DNA from: Lentzea cavernae
Lineage (GTDB): Bacteria; Actinomycetota; Actinomycetes; Mycobacteriales; Pseudonocardiaceae
Length of the DNA: 64,000 nucleotides
NCBI RefSeq assembly: GCF_014653695.1
Contig: NZ_BNAR01000006.1
Coordinates: 248,001-312,000, forward strand
Direction of reading: 5' to 3'
Notes under the pieces: generated by a model
The model's input: only the letters and a program-made list of their open reading frames with translations
Told to the model about the DNA's origin: nothing
Databases searched by the model: none
Program-made: the position numbers and the translations under genes
Shown: positions 8,700 through 17,849 of the stretch, one piece after another
Position numbering within the stretch: the stretch's first letter is position 1
Layout of the letters: each line of letters starts with the position of its first letter

Positions 8700-10018
8700 C
8701 GACGTTCGAACCCGGTTTCCTCTGGGGTGCGGCCACTTCCAGCTACCAGATCGAGGGCGCGACGGCCGAGGACGGACGTCTTCCGTCCATCTGGGACACG
8801 TTCTGCGCGACGCCGGGCAAGGTGGACGGCGGTGACACCGGCGCCGTCGCGGCCGACCACTACCACCGCTACCCCGAGGACGTCGCGATCATGCGCTCCC
8901 TCGGCCTCGGCGCCTACCGGTTCTCCGTCGCCTGGCCGCGGGTGCAGCCGCTCGGTTCCGGCGCGGTCAACGAGCGCGGCCTCGACTTCTACCGGCGACT
9001 CGTGGACACGTTGCTGGACAACGGGATCGAGCCGTGGCCGACGCTCTACCACTGGGACCTGCCACAACCGCTGGAGGACGCCGGCGGCTGGCCGGAACGC
9101 GACACCGCGCTGCGGTTCGCCGAGTACGCGGCGATCGTGCACGAGGCGCTGTCGGACCGCGTGACGCACTGGACGACCCTGAACGAACCGTGGTGCTCGG
9201 CCTTCCTCGGTTACGCCACCGGCCGGCACGCCCCCGGCCGCCAGGACCCGGCCGCGTCGATCCGCGCCACCCACCACCTGTTGCTGGGCCACGGACTCGC
9301 GGCGGGGGCGATGCCCGGCTCCCGCGTCGGCATCACGCTGAACCTGACCTGCGTGACGCCGGGGTCGGGCTCCGCGGCGGACCTCGACGCCGCCCGCCGG
9401 ATCGACGGCATGCAGAACCGGCTGTTCCTCGACCCGGTGCTGCTCGCCGAGTACCCGGACGACGTCGTGCGCGACCTCGAGCCCGTCACGGACTTCGGTT
9501 TCGTGCAGGAGGACGACCTCAAGACCATCGCCGCGCCGATCGACTTCCTCGGCGTGAACTACTACTCCCCCATGCTCGTCGGCCACGGCACTCAGGCTGG
9601 CCCGTCCGCCTACGTCGGTTCGGAGCACGTCGAGCACCTCGACGGCGGCCGGGACCGCACGTCCATCGGCTGGGAGATCGACGCGCGCGGCCTGCTGGAC
9701 CTGTTGGTGCGGCTGGAGCACGACTACCCCGCGATCCCGCTGTACGTCACCGAGAACGGTGCCGCGTTCGACGACGAGGTCCACGACACCGGTCGCGTCG
9801 CCTACCTGGACGGGCACGTGCGGGCGTGCGCGGAGGCCGTGTCGCGGGGCGTGCCGCTGAGGGGCTACTTCGCCTGGTCGTTGCTCGACAACTTCGAGTG
9901 GTCCTTCGGCTACGCCCAGCGGTTCGGCCTCGTGCACGTCGACTACACGACCCAGCGCCGCACGCTCAAGGACAGCGCCCGCTGGTACGCGGACGTGATT
10001 GCGCGGCACGGTCTGTGA
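8696..10018 (+). CDS. bglC: GH1 beta-glucosidase
   Basis: 440 residues, complete family 1 glycoside hydrolase with no signal peptide, so it acts in the cytoplasm on imported cellobiose or cello-oligosaccharides. The N-terminal [15 protein letters not shown] is the family signature. The acid/base Glu is in TTLNEPW and the nucleophile Glu in YVTENGAAF; the aglycone-side [20 protein letters not shown] segment is near the end. The ATG overlaps the permease stop by 4 bp. The stop codon lies inside the operator of the next gene (10013-10028). The retaining mechanism is known for the family; the cellobiose preference is inferred from the operon. Confidence 0.95.
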   Translation: MTTFEPGFLWGAATSSYQIEGATAEDGRLPSIWDTFCATPGKVDGGDTGAVAADHYHRYPEDVAIMRSLGLGAYRFSVAWPRVQPLGSGAVNERGLDFYRRLVDTLLDNGIEPWPTLYHWDLPQPLEDAGGWPERDTALRFAEYAAIVHEALSDRVTHWTTLNEPWCSAFLGYATGRHAPGRQDPAASIRATHHLLLGHGLAAGAMPGSRVGITLNLTCVTPGSGSAADLDAARRIDGMQNRLFLDPVLLAEYPDDVVRDLEPVTDFGFVQEDDLKTIAAPIDFLGVNYYSPMLVGHGTQAGPSAYVGSEHVEHLDGGRDRTSIGWEIDARGLLDLLVRLEHDYPAIPLYVTENGAAFDDEVHDTGRVAYLDGHVRACAEAVSRGVPLRGYFAWSLLDNFEWSFGYAQRFGLVHVDYTTQRRTLKDSARWYADVIARHGL

Positions 10019-10028
10019 GCGCTTACAG
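10013..10028. promoter_or_regulatory. CebR-type operator, copy 2 (autoregulation)
   Basis: CTGTGAGCGCTTACAG, the exact reverse complement of the site at 5469-5484. It overlaps the stop codon of the beta-glucosidase gene and about the -35 region of the repressor gene, whose -10 box (TAGGCT, 10035-10040) is 6 bp before the ATG. Confidence 0.8.
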
Positions 10029-10046
10029 CATTGATAGGCTGCGGTC

Positions 10047-11048
10047 ATGACCACGCGACCGCCCACCCTGGAGGAGGTGGCGCAGCGTGCCGGTGTCTCG
10101 ACGGGCACGGTGTCGCGCGTCATCAACAACGCCCGCCACGTGAGCGACAAGTCGCGCAGGGCGGTCGAGAAGGCCATCGCGGAGCTCGGCTACGTCCCGA
10201 ACACCGCCGCCCGCTCCCTCGCCACTCAGCGCCGCGGCGCGGTCGTGCTCGCGATCTCGAGCGACGACCCGGCGTTGTTCGCGAACCTGTTCTTCGCCGA
10301 GGTGATCACCGGGGTCAACGCGGTGATCGAGGAGACCGACCTGCAGCTGATGCTGGTCCTCGCCGCCTCGGAACGCGGCCGCTCGCGGTTCGGCAAGATC
10401 CTGCAGTCCCGCAGCGCCGACGGCGTGATGCTGCTGGCGCTCAAGGAGAACGACCCGCTGTCCACAATGGCCGAGGACAGCGGCCTGCCCACCGTGCACG
10501 GCGGCCGGTCCCTCGACCGCACGCCGCAGTGGTACGTCGACGCGGACAACCGGGGCGGCGCCCGCACGGCCGTCGAGCACCTGATCGCCGCAGGCCGCCG
10601 GAACATCGCCACGATCACCGGCGAACTGGACACCCACGCCGGCCAGGGCCGCTACATGGGGTACCGCGAGGCCGTCGTGCTCGCGGGCCTGAGCGACCAG
10701 CGGGTGGCGCACGGCGACTTCAGCGAGGCCAGCGGCGCCGCCGGCATGAAGCTCCTGCTGGACGACCACCCGGACCTGGACGCGGTGTTCGCGGCGTCCG
10801 ACGCGATGGCGATCGGCGCGCTGGACGTGTTGCGGGAGAACGGCAAACGCGTGCCCGAGGACGTGGCGGTCGTCGGGTTCAACGACGTCGTCACGGCGCG
10901 GAACACGCAACCCGCGCTCACGACGGTCCGGCAGCCGATCGAGGCGATGGGCCGGGAGATGACGCGGATGCTCGTCCGGTTGCTGAACGGGGAGCAGCCG
11001 ACGTCGCTGATACTGCCGACCGAACTGGTGCTGCGCGCCTCGACCTGA
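10047..11048 (+). CDS. cebR: LacI-family repressor of cellulose/cellobiose use
   Basis: 333 residues, the standard LacI/GalR length. N-terminal helix-turn-helix (TLEEVAQRAGVSTGTVSRVINN) and hinge helix (NTAARSLATQRRGAVV), then a periplasmic-binding-protein-like effector domain (VVGFNDVVTARNTQPALTTVRQP near the end). The start has no ribosome site, but TAGGCT ends 6 bp before the ATG, so the transcript is probably leaderless. An operator upstream that matches the one before the importer indicates autoregulation and control of the operon. In Streptomyces the equivalent CebR is released by cellobiose; the same inducer is inferred here. The 3' end is 7 bp from the convergent membrane-protein gene. 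Confidence 0.9.
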   Translation: MTTRPPTLEEVAQRAGVSTGTVSRVINNARHVSDKSRRAVEKAIAELGYVPNTAARSLATQRRGAVVLAISSDDPALFANLFFAEVITGVNAVIEETDLQLMLVLAASERGRSRFGKILQSRSADGVMLLALKENDPLSTMAEDSGLPTVHGGRSLDRTPQWYVDADNRGGARTAVEHLIAAGRRNIATITGELDTHAGQGRYMGYREAVVLAGLSDQRVAHGDFSEASGAAGMKLLLDDHPDLDAVFAASDAMAIGALDVLRENGKRVPEDVAVVGFNDVVTARNTQPALTTVRQPIEAMGREMTRMLVRLLNGEQPTSLILPTELVLRAST

Positions 11049-11055
11049 GGAGCAG

Positions 11056-11487
11056 TCACCTGGGCAGGGGCAGGACCCGCGACAACGTGGGCACCGTGGC
11101 CCCGGCCACGACGGCGTGCATCAGGATCAGCGCGATCGAGTTCACCACGGACGCGCCGCCCGCGAGGATGCCCAGGTCCGGGATCCACGAGACCACCACG
11201 ACGACGGGCACCAGCACGCGCAGCACCTTCCTCGGGTTGCCGGCGAAGCGGCGCACGAGGTACCAGCCGAGCGTGCCGAGGGCGATGCCGATCACGGTGG
11301 CCGGCGCGTACTCCGCGATGGCGAGGCCCATGCGTTCGGTGCCCTCGGGGATGAACTTGCCCGCGACCAGGGCGATCAGCGCGTTGACCGCGATCGAGAC
11401 CACCGCCGCGCCGAGGAGGCCGACGACGACCTCCGCGGCGCTGGGGGCGAGGACGGAGGAGCGTGCGGGGAGGCTGGTGTCGGCCAT
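11056..11487 (-). CDS. Small membrane protein, DUF6069-like
   Basis: 143 residues with four hydrophobic segments (GLLGAAVVSIAVNALIALVAG; TVIGIALGTLGWYLV; VLVPVVVVVSWIPDLGIL; SIALILMHAVVAGATVP). Resembles the DUF6069 family, whose function is unknown. The start is the ATG of MADTSLP; the longer frame would read through the operator upstream. Divergent from a TetR-family gene, with two related palindromes between them, so it is probably the repressor's target. Its role could be export or stress tolerance, but this is a guess from context. Confidence 0.8.
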   Translation of the reverse strand: MADTSLPARSSVLAPSAAEVVVGLLGAAVVSIAVNALIALVAGKFIPEGTERMGLAIAEYAPATVIGIALGTLGWYLVRRFAGNPRKVLRVLVPVVVVVSWIPDLGILAGGASVVNSIALILMHAVVAGATVPTLSRVLPLPR

Positions 11488-11510
11488 GGGCCCTGTCCTT
11501 AGGTAGGCTA

Positions 11511-11532
11511 ATTGCAAGCGGTCACTTGCAAT
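11511..11532. promoter_or_regulatory. TetR-type operator 1
   Basis: Inverted repeat ATTGCAAG-N6-CTTGCAAT between the membrane-protein gene and the tetR gene. It shares the core TGCAAG-N6-CTTGCA with the second palindrome 20 bp away. Placed to control the membrane-protein gene. Confidence 0.75.
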
Positions 11533-11551
11533 TACGGTAGCCAGTCCGGTC

Positions 11552-11583
11552 CCGTGAATGCAAGTGTTCGCTTGCATTCACGG
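11552..11583. promoter_or_regulatory. TetR-type operator 2
   Basis: Perfect 13-bp inverted repeat CCGTGAATGCAAG / CTTGCATTCACGG with a 6-bp spacer. Same core and spacer as operator 1. It ends 17 bp before the tetR GTG start, so it probably serves autoregulation. Confidence 0.78.
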
Positions 11584-11600
11584 CTGATCGAGGAGGACGA

Positions 11601-12161
11601 GTGGCTGGTCGGGTGTCCGACGAGGTGGTGTTCGGCGCGGTCCTGGCCGTGATCGCCGAGCAGGGGTACGAACGGGCGACCACCCGCGCGATCGCCGACG
11701 CCGCCGGGATCAACGAGGCGACGCTGTTCCGCCGCTTCACCTCGAAGCAGAACCTGTTGCGGCAGGCCGTGCGCAGCAACTTCACGGGGTTCGCGCTCGA
11801 CCTGGACGCGCCGGGCGACGACGTGGAGGCGGACCTGCTCACGATCGTGAGCTACTACGCGCGCCTCTACGAGACGCGCGGTGGCGTGGTGCTGACGCTG
11901 ATGCGGGAGGCGAAGTTCAGCCCGGAGGTGGCGTCGGTGCTCGCCGAGCCGGAGTCGCTGCTGGAGCGCGTGGACGAGGTCATCCTGCACCACCAGCGGC
12001 GGGGCGCCCTCGTCGTGGAGCCGCCGCGGCACACGTTCTTCGCGTTGGTCGGCCCGCTGATGATGCGGTCCTTCGCCCGGCGGGTCGACAAGCGGGCCAC
12101 GCAGGCGCCCGCCGATCCCGCGGCCGTGGTGCGGCGATTCCTGCACGGACACCGGGCCTGA
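11601..12161 (+). CDS. TetR-family transcriptional regulator
   Basis: 186 residues. N-terminal helix-turn-helix typical of TetR (AVIAEQGYERATTRAIADAAGINEATLFRRFTSKQNLL), then an all-helical ligand domain without recognisable specificity. GTG start preceded by AGGAGGA. Divergent from the DUF6069-like membrane protein, with two operators in the 113-bp gap, which is the common layout of a self-regulating repressor and its one target. The inducer is unknown. Confidence 0.9.
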   Translation: MAGRVSDEVVFGAVLAVIAEQGYERATTRAIADAAGINEATLFRRFTSKQNLLRQAVRSNFTGFALDLDAPGDDVEADLLTIVSYYARLYETRGGVVLTLMREAKFSPEVASVLAEPESLLERVDEVILHHQRRGALVVEPPRHTFFALVGPLMMRSFARRVDKRATQAPADPAAVVRRFLHGHRA

Positions 12162-12229
12162 CCCCGTTTGCCGACCACCCGCACGGGTACCTGGTCAAGT
12201 GTTCAATCAGTTCGACGGAAGGCGAAAGG

Positions 12230-13510
12230 GTGGAACCAGGACCCCTGCTCTACGCCGGAGCGGGTCTCGCGACACTCGCCGCCGCGCTCCTGCCCCGGTT
12301 GCTCGCCAAGGCGCCGATCTCCATGCCGATGGTGTTCCTCGGCGCGGGCGCGCTGACGTTCACCGTGGTCGACCTGCCCGCTCCGGACCCCGTCGCGCAC
12401 AGCGGCCTGCTGCTGCACCTGACCGAGATCTGCGTGATCATCTCGTTGATGGGCGCGGGCCTCGCGCTGAACCGCAAGGTCAGCCTGCACGGCTGGGGAA
12501 GCACGTGGCGGTTGCTCGCCATCACCATGCCGTTGTCCATGATCGCCGTCGGCCTGCTCGGCTGGAGCGTGCTCGGACTCGGTGTGGCGGCGTCCGTGCT
12601 GCTCGCGGCCGCCCTCGCCCCCACCGACCCGGTGCTCGCCAGTGAGGTGCAGGTCGCCGAACCCGCGGAGAACCCGGAGTCCGACGAGGACGAGGCCCGG
12701 TTCGCGCTCACCTCCGAGGCGGGTCTCAACGACGGGCTGGCGTTCCCGTTCACCTACGCCGCCATCGCGATCAGCCTGGCCGGGGTGGCGCCGTCGGGGT
12801 GGCTCGGGCACTGGCTGGCCGTGGACGTGCTCTGGCGGCTCGCGGCCGGGCTCGCGATCGGCCTGCTCATCGGCTGGGGCCTGGGCAAGCTGTTCTTCTC
12901 GGCGCCGTCGGAGAAGTTCCGGCTGTCCGAGCACGCGGAAGGCTTCGTGGCGCTCGCGGCGACGTTCCTCGCCTACGGCATCACCGAACTGGTCGAGGGC
13001 TACGGGTTCGTCGCGGTCTTCGTGTGCGCCTGCGCGATCAGGTCAGGCGAACGCCGCAACGGTTACCACCGCGTCCTGCACCAGTACGTCGAGCAGATCG
13101 AACGCATGCTCACCGTGGTCATCGTCTTCCTGCTCGGCGGCGCCGCGGCCACCGGGATGCTGTCGGGCATCGGCTGGCAGCAGATCGCCGTCGCCGCGGC
13201 GGTGCTGCTGGTCGTGCGGCCACTGGCGGGGTGGATCGGCCTGCTCGGCGGCAGCACCGGCCCACGCGAACGCAAGGTCATCGCCTTCTTCGGCGTGCGC
13301 GGCGTCGGGTCGTTGTTCTACCTCGTCTACGCCCTCAAGGAGGGCCAGTTCGCCGAGCAGAACGCGCTGTGGCGGATCGTCGGACTCGTCGTGATCGGCT
13401 CGGTGCTCGTGCACGGGCTCTCCGCGTCACCCGTCATGTGGCTGGTCGACCGCAAACGGGAGAAGAAGGCCGAAGCGCGGCACGACGACACCGCTCACAC
13501 CCACGTGTGA
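12230..13510 (+). CDS. Na+(K+)/H+ antiporter, CPA1 type
   Basis: 426 residues with about 11-12 membrane helices. Contains the family core ALAPTDPVLASEVQV (the TDP motif) and FALTSEAGLNDGLAFPF, the ion-binding Asp region. An RGVGSLFYL segment near the end is also typical. Exchanges monovalent cations for protons at the cell membrane, for pH and salt balance. GTG start with GGAAGGCGAAAGG before it. The charged C-terminal tail ends in a His-rich stretch (HDDTAHTHV) encoded inside a terminator hairpin. No obvious link to the genes around it. Confidence 0.9.
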   Translation: MEPGPLLYAGAGLATLAAALLPRLLAKAPISMPMVFLGAGALTFTVVDLPAPDPVAHSGLLLHLTEICVIISLMGAGLALNRKVSLHGWGSTWRLLAITMPLSMIAVGLLGWSVLGLGVAASVLLAAALAPTDPVLASEVQVAEPAENPESDEDEARFALTSEAGLNDGLAFPFTYAAIAISLAGVAPSGWLGHWLAVDVLWRLAAGLAIGLLIGWGLGKLFFSAPSEKFRLSEHAEGFVALAATFLAYGITELVEGYGFVAVFVCACAIRSGERRNGYHRVLHQYVEQIERMLTVVIVFLLGGAAATGMLSGIGWQQIAVAAAVLLVVRPLAGWIGLLGGSTGPRERKVIAFFGVRGVGSLFYLVYALKEGQFAEQNALWRIVGLVVIGSVLVHGLSASPVMWLVDRKREKKAEARHDDTAHTHV

Positions 13511-13514
13511 GCGG
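13491..13514. terminator. Bidirectional hairpin terminator
   Basis: Perfect 10-bp stem CCGCTCACAC / GTGTGAGCGG with loop CCAC between the convergent antiporter gene and the end of the seven-gene operon. The antiporter stop codon lies inside the right arm, and the hairpin ends one base before the stop codon of the transglutaminase-like gene. Confidence 0.78.
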
Positions 13515-15737
13515 TCACCTCGCCGGCAGGAACGTACGGACGTCGACCCGCGCCAGCCAGCGACGCCAGCGCGGCACCGCCGACCGCATGCGCCCCCTGG
13601 CCTCCCGCACCGCCGCCCAGTACGCGTCCACCGCGGCCTGGTCCGGCGTGCCCGGACCGAACACGTGGTCGTCCGCGTGCACGGCCAGCGCGTGCACGCC
13701 GAACGGTGCCAGCAGGTTCGCCTCCTGACGACGGGTCAGGCCTCGCGGCACCTTCGCGCCGAGGTCTCGGGCGTGGTCCACCAGCTCGCGCCAGCCGGTG
13801 GCCAGCCTGGTCGCGGTGCTGCCCCTGGTGCGGCGGCGGTGGCGTCGCACGGCCTTGCCGCCGACGATCAGCGCGATCACCGCGACGATCGGTGCGACCG
13901 CCTTGGTCACGTCGAGCAGCAGTTCCAGCAGCCAAGCCGGGAGCCACGGGCCGCTGAGCTCGCCCGCGCCCACGCCGGACGCGTCGGTGCGGCTCGCGTC
14001 GACCAGGGAGCTGGGCATCTTCATCGTGTTCGGTGGCGGGACGACCGAGGCGTCGGTGTTCTCGATCTCCTGGGGTGGCTGGTGGTCGGGCCGCTTCGAG
14101 CGGTCCGGCATGTACTCGGTGTTCGGGATGGCGGCCCAGGTGCCGTCGGCCAGGTGGATCTCCACCCACGCCTGGACGTTCTCGCCGCGCACCACGCCGC
14201 CGGTCGCCGGGACGGCGCCCAGCACCACCCGGGCCGGCATGCCGAGTTCGTTGGCCACCAACGCGTACGCGGCGGCGTACTGCTCGTCGTTGCCCGCCGG
14301 GCGTTTGGCGTTGAAGAACGCCGTCAGCCTGCCCGTGCTGTGACCCGGCAGGTACTCCGTCTCGCCCGGTCCGCCGTCGGTGTAGGCGCCGTTGTCGCGC
14401 AGGTAGGTGGCGGCCGCGCGCAGGCGTTCGGCCAGCGTTGTGGCGCCGCCGGTCCACTTGGAGATCTTGCTGCGCACGAACGCCAGGTCGCCGGTGCGGA
14501 CCGCGGGCGGGCCGAACGGCTGGGCGTCGTCCGGGATGCCGGGAGCGGCCAGGACCGTGCGCAGCGAGTAGGTGTCGCCTTCGCGGAGGCGGTCGGCGAC
14601 GATGCCGGACGCCGTCGCGAGGTTGTAGCGCAAGTTCTCGGTGTGGCCGTCCTTCCGCTCGCCGGTGAACGCGATCTCCGTCGCGTGGCCGACGGTCGGC
14701 AGCCATGCGCTGAGCTCGTCGGCGGTGGCGTAGGCGGCCTCGATCCTGATCGTCACGTCCGCCGCCGCACCGGGGGTCGTGACGGGGATGCGCACGCCGA
14801 TGCGTTGGAAGTTGTTGCGCTGCACCGGGTCGACAGCGCCGGCCGGATCGTTGGTGGCACCCCAGACCCTGCCGTCGAAACCGTCCAGCGTGGCGATGCG
14901 GACCCGTTCGCCCGCCGGGAGACCCTCCACGGTGAAGAGCGTCTGGTCCCACAGCTGGTTGGCGTCCTTGGTGTGCTTGCGGTAGCCGACCAGCGGGCTC
15001 GCGTAGGCGCCGATCTCGAACGGCGGCTCGACGTAGTTGCGCAGCACCAGCCGGTGCGCGCTGCCGGTGCCCGGCAAGATCGGGGCGGCCAGCAGTGCCA
15101 GTCCCGCCGCGACGCCGACCAGGGCGACGGCGGTCAAGGTTCGGCGGGTTCCTCCCGCACGCACACCGGTGCGGTGTCGCGCCGCGCGGACGGACAACCA
15201 GCCGGTGCCGATCGCCGCGAACACCGCGCCCAGCACACCCGCCGCCTCGCCGGTGCCGAGCAGGACCACCGCGGCGAGCACGGCCAGCGGCGCGCCGATC
15301 GGAGCCGCGCTCAGCGTGACGCGGCGGGCCAGCGTGAAGCCGCCGGCTCCGCACAGCAGGCCGAGGATGTACGGGAGCACCAGCAACGGACCGCTGCCGT
15401 CGACCGGCGGGAGTGTCGTGAGCAGCTGCTTCCAGCCGTGCACGCTGATGGAGGCGAGACCGGCCAGGTTGTCCGGCGTCGGCACGGCCTTCATCGCCAC
15501 CACACCGCCGAGCAGGAAGAACACCGCGACGGTCATGGCGGCCACGGCGATCATCGGGCGGCGCAGCGCCGACGCCACGTGGCCCGCCAGCACGCCGAGC
15601 GCGAGGCCGATGCCGCCGACCAGCAGGAAGCCCCAGCCGGTGTAGGTGGTGCGGAAACCCAGCAGCGCCACGACGAACAGCGCGCACAGGAAGGCGGCGT
15701 CGACGAGGTCGTCGCGGCGGGGCAGGAGTCTGGTCAC
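13515..15737 (-). CDS. Transglutaminase-fold membrane protein, catalytic residues apparently lost
   Basis: 740 residues, TgpA/DUF3488-like layout: about six N-terminal helices (to about residue 225), an extracytoplasmic part with a transglutaminase core (about 400-560), one late helix (about 610-635) and a cytoplasmic tail. The usual GxC of the core reads GNDEQYAAAYALVANELGMPARV, with Asp484 where the catalytic Cys should be. The His of the HaWvE motif is Gln522 (QAWVEI), and the last motif reads AAIPNTEY in place of a WxxxDPT-type end. The fold seems kept and the chemistry lost. GTG start overlapping the DUF58 stop by 4 bp; last gene of the operon. MoxR-DUF58-transglutaminase trios are a known genomic association; the function is unknown. 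Confidence 0.85.
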   Translation of the reverse strand: MTRLLPRRDDLVDAAFLCALFVVALLGFRTTYTGWGFLLVGGIGLALGVLAGHVASALRRPMIAVAAMTVAVFFLLGGVVAMKAVPTPDNLAGLASISVHGWKQLLTTLPPVDGSGPLLVLPYILGLLCGAGGFTLARRVTLSAAPIGAPLAVLAAVVLLGTGEAAGVLGAVFAAIGTGWLSVRAARHRTGVRAGGTRRTLTAVALVGVAAGLALLAAPILPGTGSAHRLVLRNYVEPPFEIGAYASPLVGYRKHTKDANQLWDQTLFTVEGLPAGERVRIATLDGFDGRVWGATNDPAGAVDPVQRNNFQRIGVRIPVTTPGAAADVTIRIEAAYATADELSAWLPTVGHATEIAFTGERKDGHTENLRYNLATASGIVADRLREGDTYSLRTVLAAPGIPDDAQPFGPPAVRTGDLAFVRSKISKWTGGATTLAERLRAAATYLRDNGAYTDGGPGETEYLPGHSTGRLTAFFNAKRPAGNDEQYAAAYALVANELGMPARVVLGAVPATGGVVRGENVQAWVEIHLADGTWAAIPNTEYMPDRSKRPDHQPPQEIENTDASVVPPPNTMKMPSSLVDASRTDASGVGAGELSGPWLPAWLLELLLDVTKAVAPIVAVIALIVGGKAVRRHRRRTRGSTATRLATGWRELVDHARDLGAKVPRGLTRRQEANLLAPFGVHALAVHADDHVFGPGTPDQAAVDAYWAAVREARGRMRSAVPRWRRWLARVDVRTFLPAR

Positions 15738-16864
15738 TGCAGGGTTCCTCCCGACAGCAGCGCGGGCAGGTCGTTCAGCTGCCGCAACGTGAGCACGGTG
15801 AACGCGGTGCTCGCCGCCCGTTTCGTGTGCGCGGACGGATCCACCCGCAGCACGACCTTGCGCACCTCCGGCGGGAACGCGGCCGCCGCCACCCGCAGCT
15901 CCGCGTAGCCGTGCTTCGCGCCCGTGATGAGCACGACCAGGGTGGCGTCCGGCGCCGCGGCCACCGCGCGGGTGGCGGCCTCGGCCAGCACCGGGCCGCC
16001 GAGTTCGGCGCGGGCGAACACGTCCAGCGCGTGCTGCGCTCCGCCGCGGCGGGAGACGTGGCCGGCCGCCACCACCGTGGTGTCGATCTCGTCCGCCACC
16101 GCGCGCTTCACCACGGAAGCGCCCGCGGACAACGCCGTCTCGAACACGTCACCGTCCGGAAAGGACTCCCCGTCGACCACCACGACGATGTGCGCACGCC
16201 GTGAGTCGAGGTACTGCCGCACCAGGAAGCGCCCGTCCTGAGCGAGCTTGGCCGTGGAGCGCCAGTGGATGTGGCGGCGGTCGTCACCCGGCGCGTACTC
16301 GCGCAGCGCGTGGAACGCCAGGTCGCTCATCGAGACGTCGTTGGTGGTGCAGCCCTCCAGGTCGCGCAGCAACCCGGTGCCGAGCGGTTCCAGCGGCACG
16401 GTCAGCGGGTGCACGAACACTTCGACGACCTCGGTCATCGGCACCGTCCGCCGCAACAACCCGAGCGGATCGCCGCGAACCGTCGTGGCCGGGCCGACCG
16501 CGATCACCCCTCGCCGCAGCCCGGCGATCTCGATCTCCCGGCCGCGGTCGAACACCTCGACGCGGTCCTTGCCGATCGGCAGCTCGACCTCGGGCGCGAA
16601 CAACGACCTCCGGCCCTGGTGCTCGACCTCGACCGCGCACCTCGTGGAGTCATCCGGCTGCAGGCGGCGCTTGGTGATCCCGACGGCGACCCGCACCGAC
16701 CCGTGGCCCAGCGTCAGCAAGCTCGCGAACGCCAGCAGCACCACAGCGGTCGCACCGAGCAGCACGAGCTCGTCCCAGCCGAGCACGGCACCGAGACCCC
16801 ACGCCGCCACCGCCGCCACGGCGAGCAGCCGGCCGGACGGTGAGACGGTCTCCAGCACCCGCAT
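15734..16864 (-). CDS. DUF58 domain protein (MoxR partner)
   Basis: 376 residues. Two N-terminal helices (LLAVAAVAAWGLGAVLGW; LVLLGATAVVLLAFASLL), then a DUF58 region with the family hallmark LREYAPGDDRRHIHWRSTAKL (about residue 185) and a vWA-like C-terminal part (HIVVVVDGES). DUF58 proteins usually sit beside MoxR ATPases and are thought to be their membrane clients or partners. The ATG overlaps the MoxR stop and the TGA overlaps the next start. Start chosen at the ATG coupled to MoxR rather than the longer frame. Confidence 0.9.
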   Translation of the reverse strand: MRVLETVSPSGRLLAVAAVAAWGLGAVLGWDELVLLGATAVVLLAFASLLTLGHGSVRVAVGITKRRLQPDDSTRCAVEVEHQGRRSLFAPEVELPIGKDRVEVFDRGREIEIAGLRRGVIAVGPATTVRGDPLGLLRRTVPMTEVVEVFVHPLTVPLEPLGTGLLRDLEGCTTNDVSMSDLAFHALREYAPGDDRRHIHWRSTAKLAQDGRFLVRQYLDSRRAHIVVVVDGESFPDGDVFETALSAGASVVKRAVADEIDTTVVAAGHVSRRGGAQHALDVFARAELGGPVLAEAATRAVAAAPDATLVVLITGAKHGYAELRVAAAAFPPEVRKVVLRVDPSAHTKRAASTAFTVLTLRQLNDLPALLSGGTLQ

Positions 16865-17832
16865 CAGACTCCCCGCCGGACGGGCGGCTCGACGTCCGCG
16901 AACAGCGAGTCGACCACCTTCTCCACCGTGGCACCGTCGAACTGCGCCTCCGGGTGCAGCAGGATCCGGTGCCCCAGCACGGGATGCGCCAGTTCCTGGA
17001 CGTCGTCCGGCACCACGTGAGCACGGCCCTGCGCGAGCGCCCACGTCTTCACACAGCGCACGTAAGCCAGACACCCGCGCACCGATACCCCCAGGCGCAC
17101 AGCGGGATGCGCCCGCGACGCCTCGGCGATCCGGCTGACGTACGAGAGCACGGCCGGGTCGACGTGCACCTGGTCCGCCAACGCCGTCAGCTGCGACACC
17201 GCGGCCGCCGCGATGGCCGCGGGCACCGTCGCCGACCGGTCCCGCGTCGCCGCGTCCGCCAGCAGCGCCACGGTGGCGTTGTGGTCCGGGTAGCCGATGC
17301 TGGTCTTCATCAGGAACCTGTCCAGCTGCGCCTCGGGCAACCGGTAGGTGCCCGCCTGCTCGATCGGGTTCTGCGTGGCGATCACCATGAACGGCGACCC
17401 CACCGGGTGCGTCTCGCCGTCGACCGTGATCCGCCCCTCCTCCATCACCTCGAGCAGAGCCGACTGCGTCTTCGGCGACGCGCGGTTGATCTCGTCCGCG
17501 AGCACGATCGAACCGAAGATCGGGCCGGGGTGGAACCGGAACACACCGCGCTGCTGGTCGTAGATCTGCACACCGGTGACGTCCGACGGCAGCAGGTCCG
17601 GCGTGAACTGGATGCGGGTTCCCTTGCCCTGCACGGTGTTCGCCAGCGCTTTGGCCAGCGAGGTCTTGCCGGTGCCGGGGTAGTCCTCCAGCAGCAGATG
17701 GCCGTCGGAGAGCAGGCAGGTCAGGGCCAGGCGGATCACGTTCTCCTTGCCGGAGATGGCGCGGGAGATGTTCTGCACCATCTGCTCGAAGGTCTGCGCG
17801 AACAGCTGGGCCTGTTGAGGCGTAACGGTCAT
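16864..17832 (-). CDS. MoxR-family AAA+ ATPase
   Basis: 322 residues, full-length MoxR ATPase. Walker A is DYPGTGKTSLAK, Walker B is GSIVLADEINRASPKTQSALLEVMEE, sensor 1 is MVIATQNPIEQAGTYRLPEAQLDRF. A helical lid follows. Such ATPases act as chaperone-like remodelers of vWA or DUF58 partners. Start set at the ATG of MTVTPQQ because GAAGGAAG precedes it; an in-frame GTG seven codons earlier (17853) overlaps the upstream stop as GTGA and is also possible. Cytoplasmic; probably works on the DUF58 and transglutaminase-fold proteins that follow. Confidence 0.93.
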   Translation of the reverse strand: MTVTPQQAQLFAQTFEQMVQNISRAISGKENVIRLALTCLLSDGHLLLEDYPGTGKTSLAKALANTVQGKGTRIQFTPDLLPSDVTGVQIYDQQRGVFRFHPGPIFGSIVLADEINRASPKTQSALLEVMEEGRITVDGETHPVGSPFMVIATQNPIEQAGTYRLPEAQLDRFLMKTSIGYPDHNATVALLADAATRDRSATVPAAIAAAAVSQLTALADQVHVDPAVLSYVSRIAEASRAHPAVRLGVSVRGCLAYVRCVKTWALAQGRAHVVPDDVQELAHPVLGHRILLHPEAQFDGATVEKVVDSLFADVEPPVRRGV

Positions 17833-17849
17833 CGTTCTTCCTTCACTGT

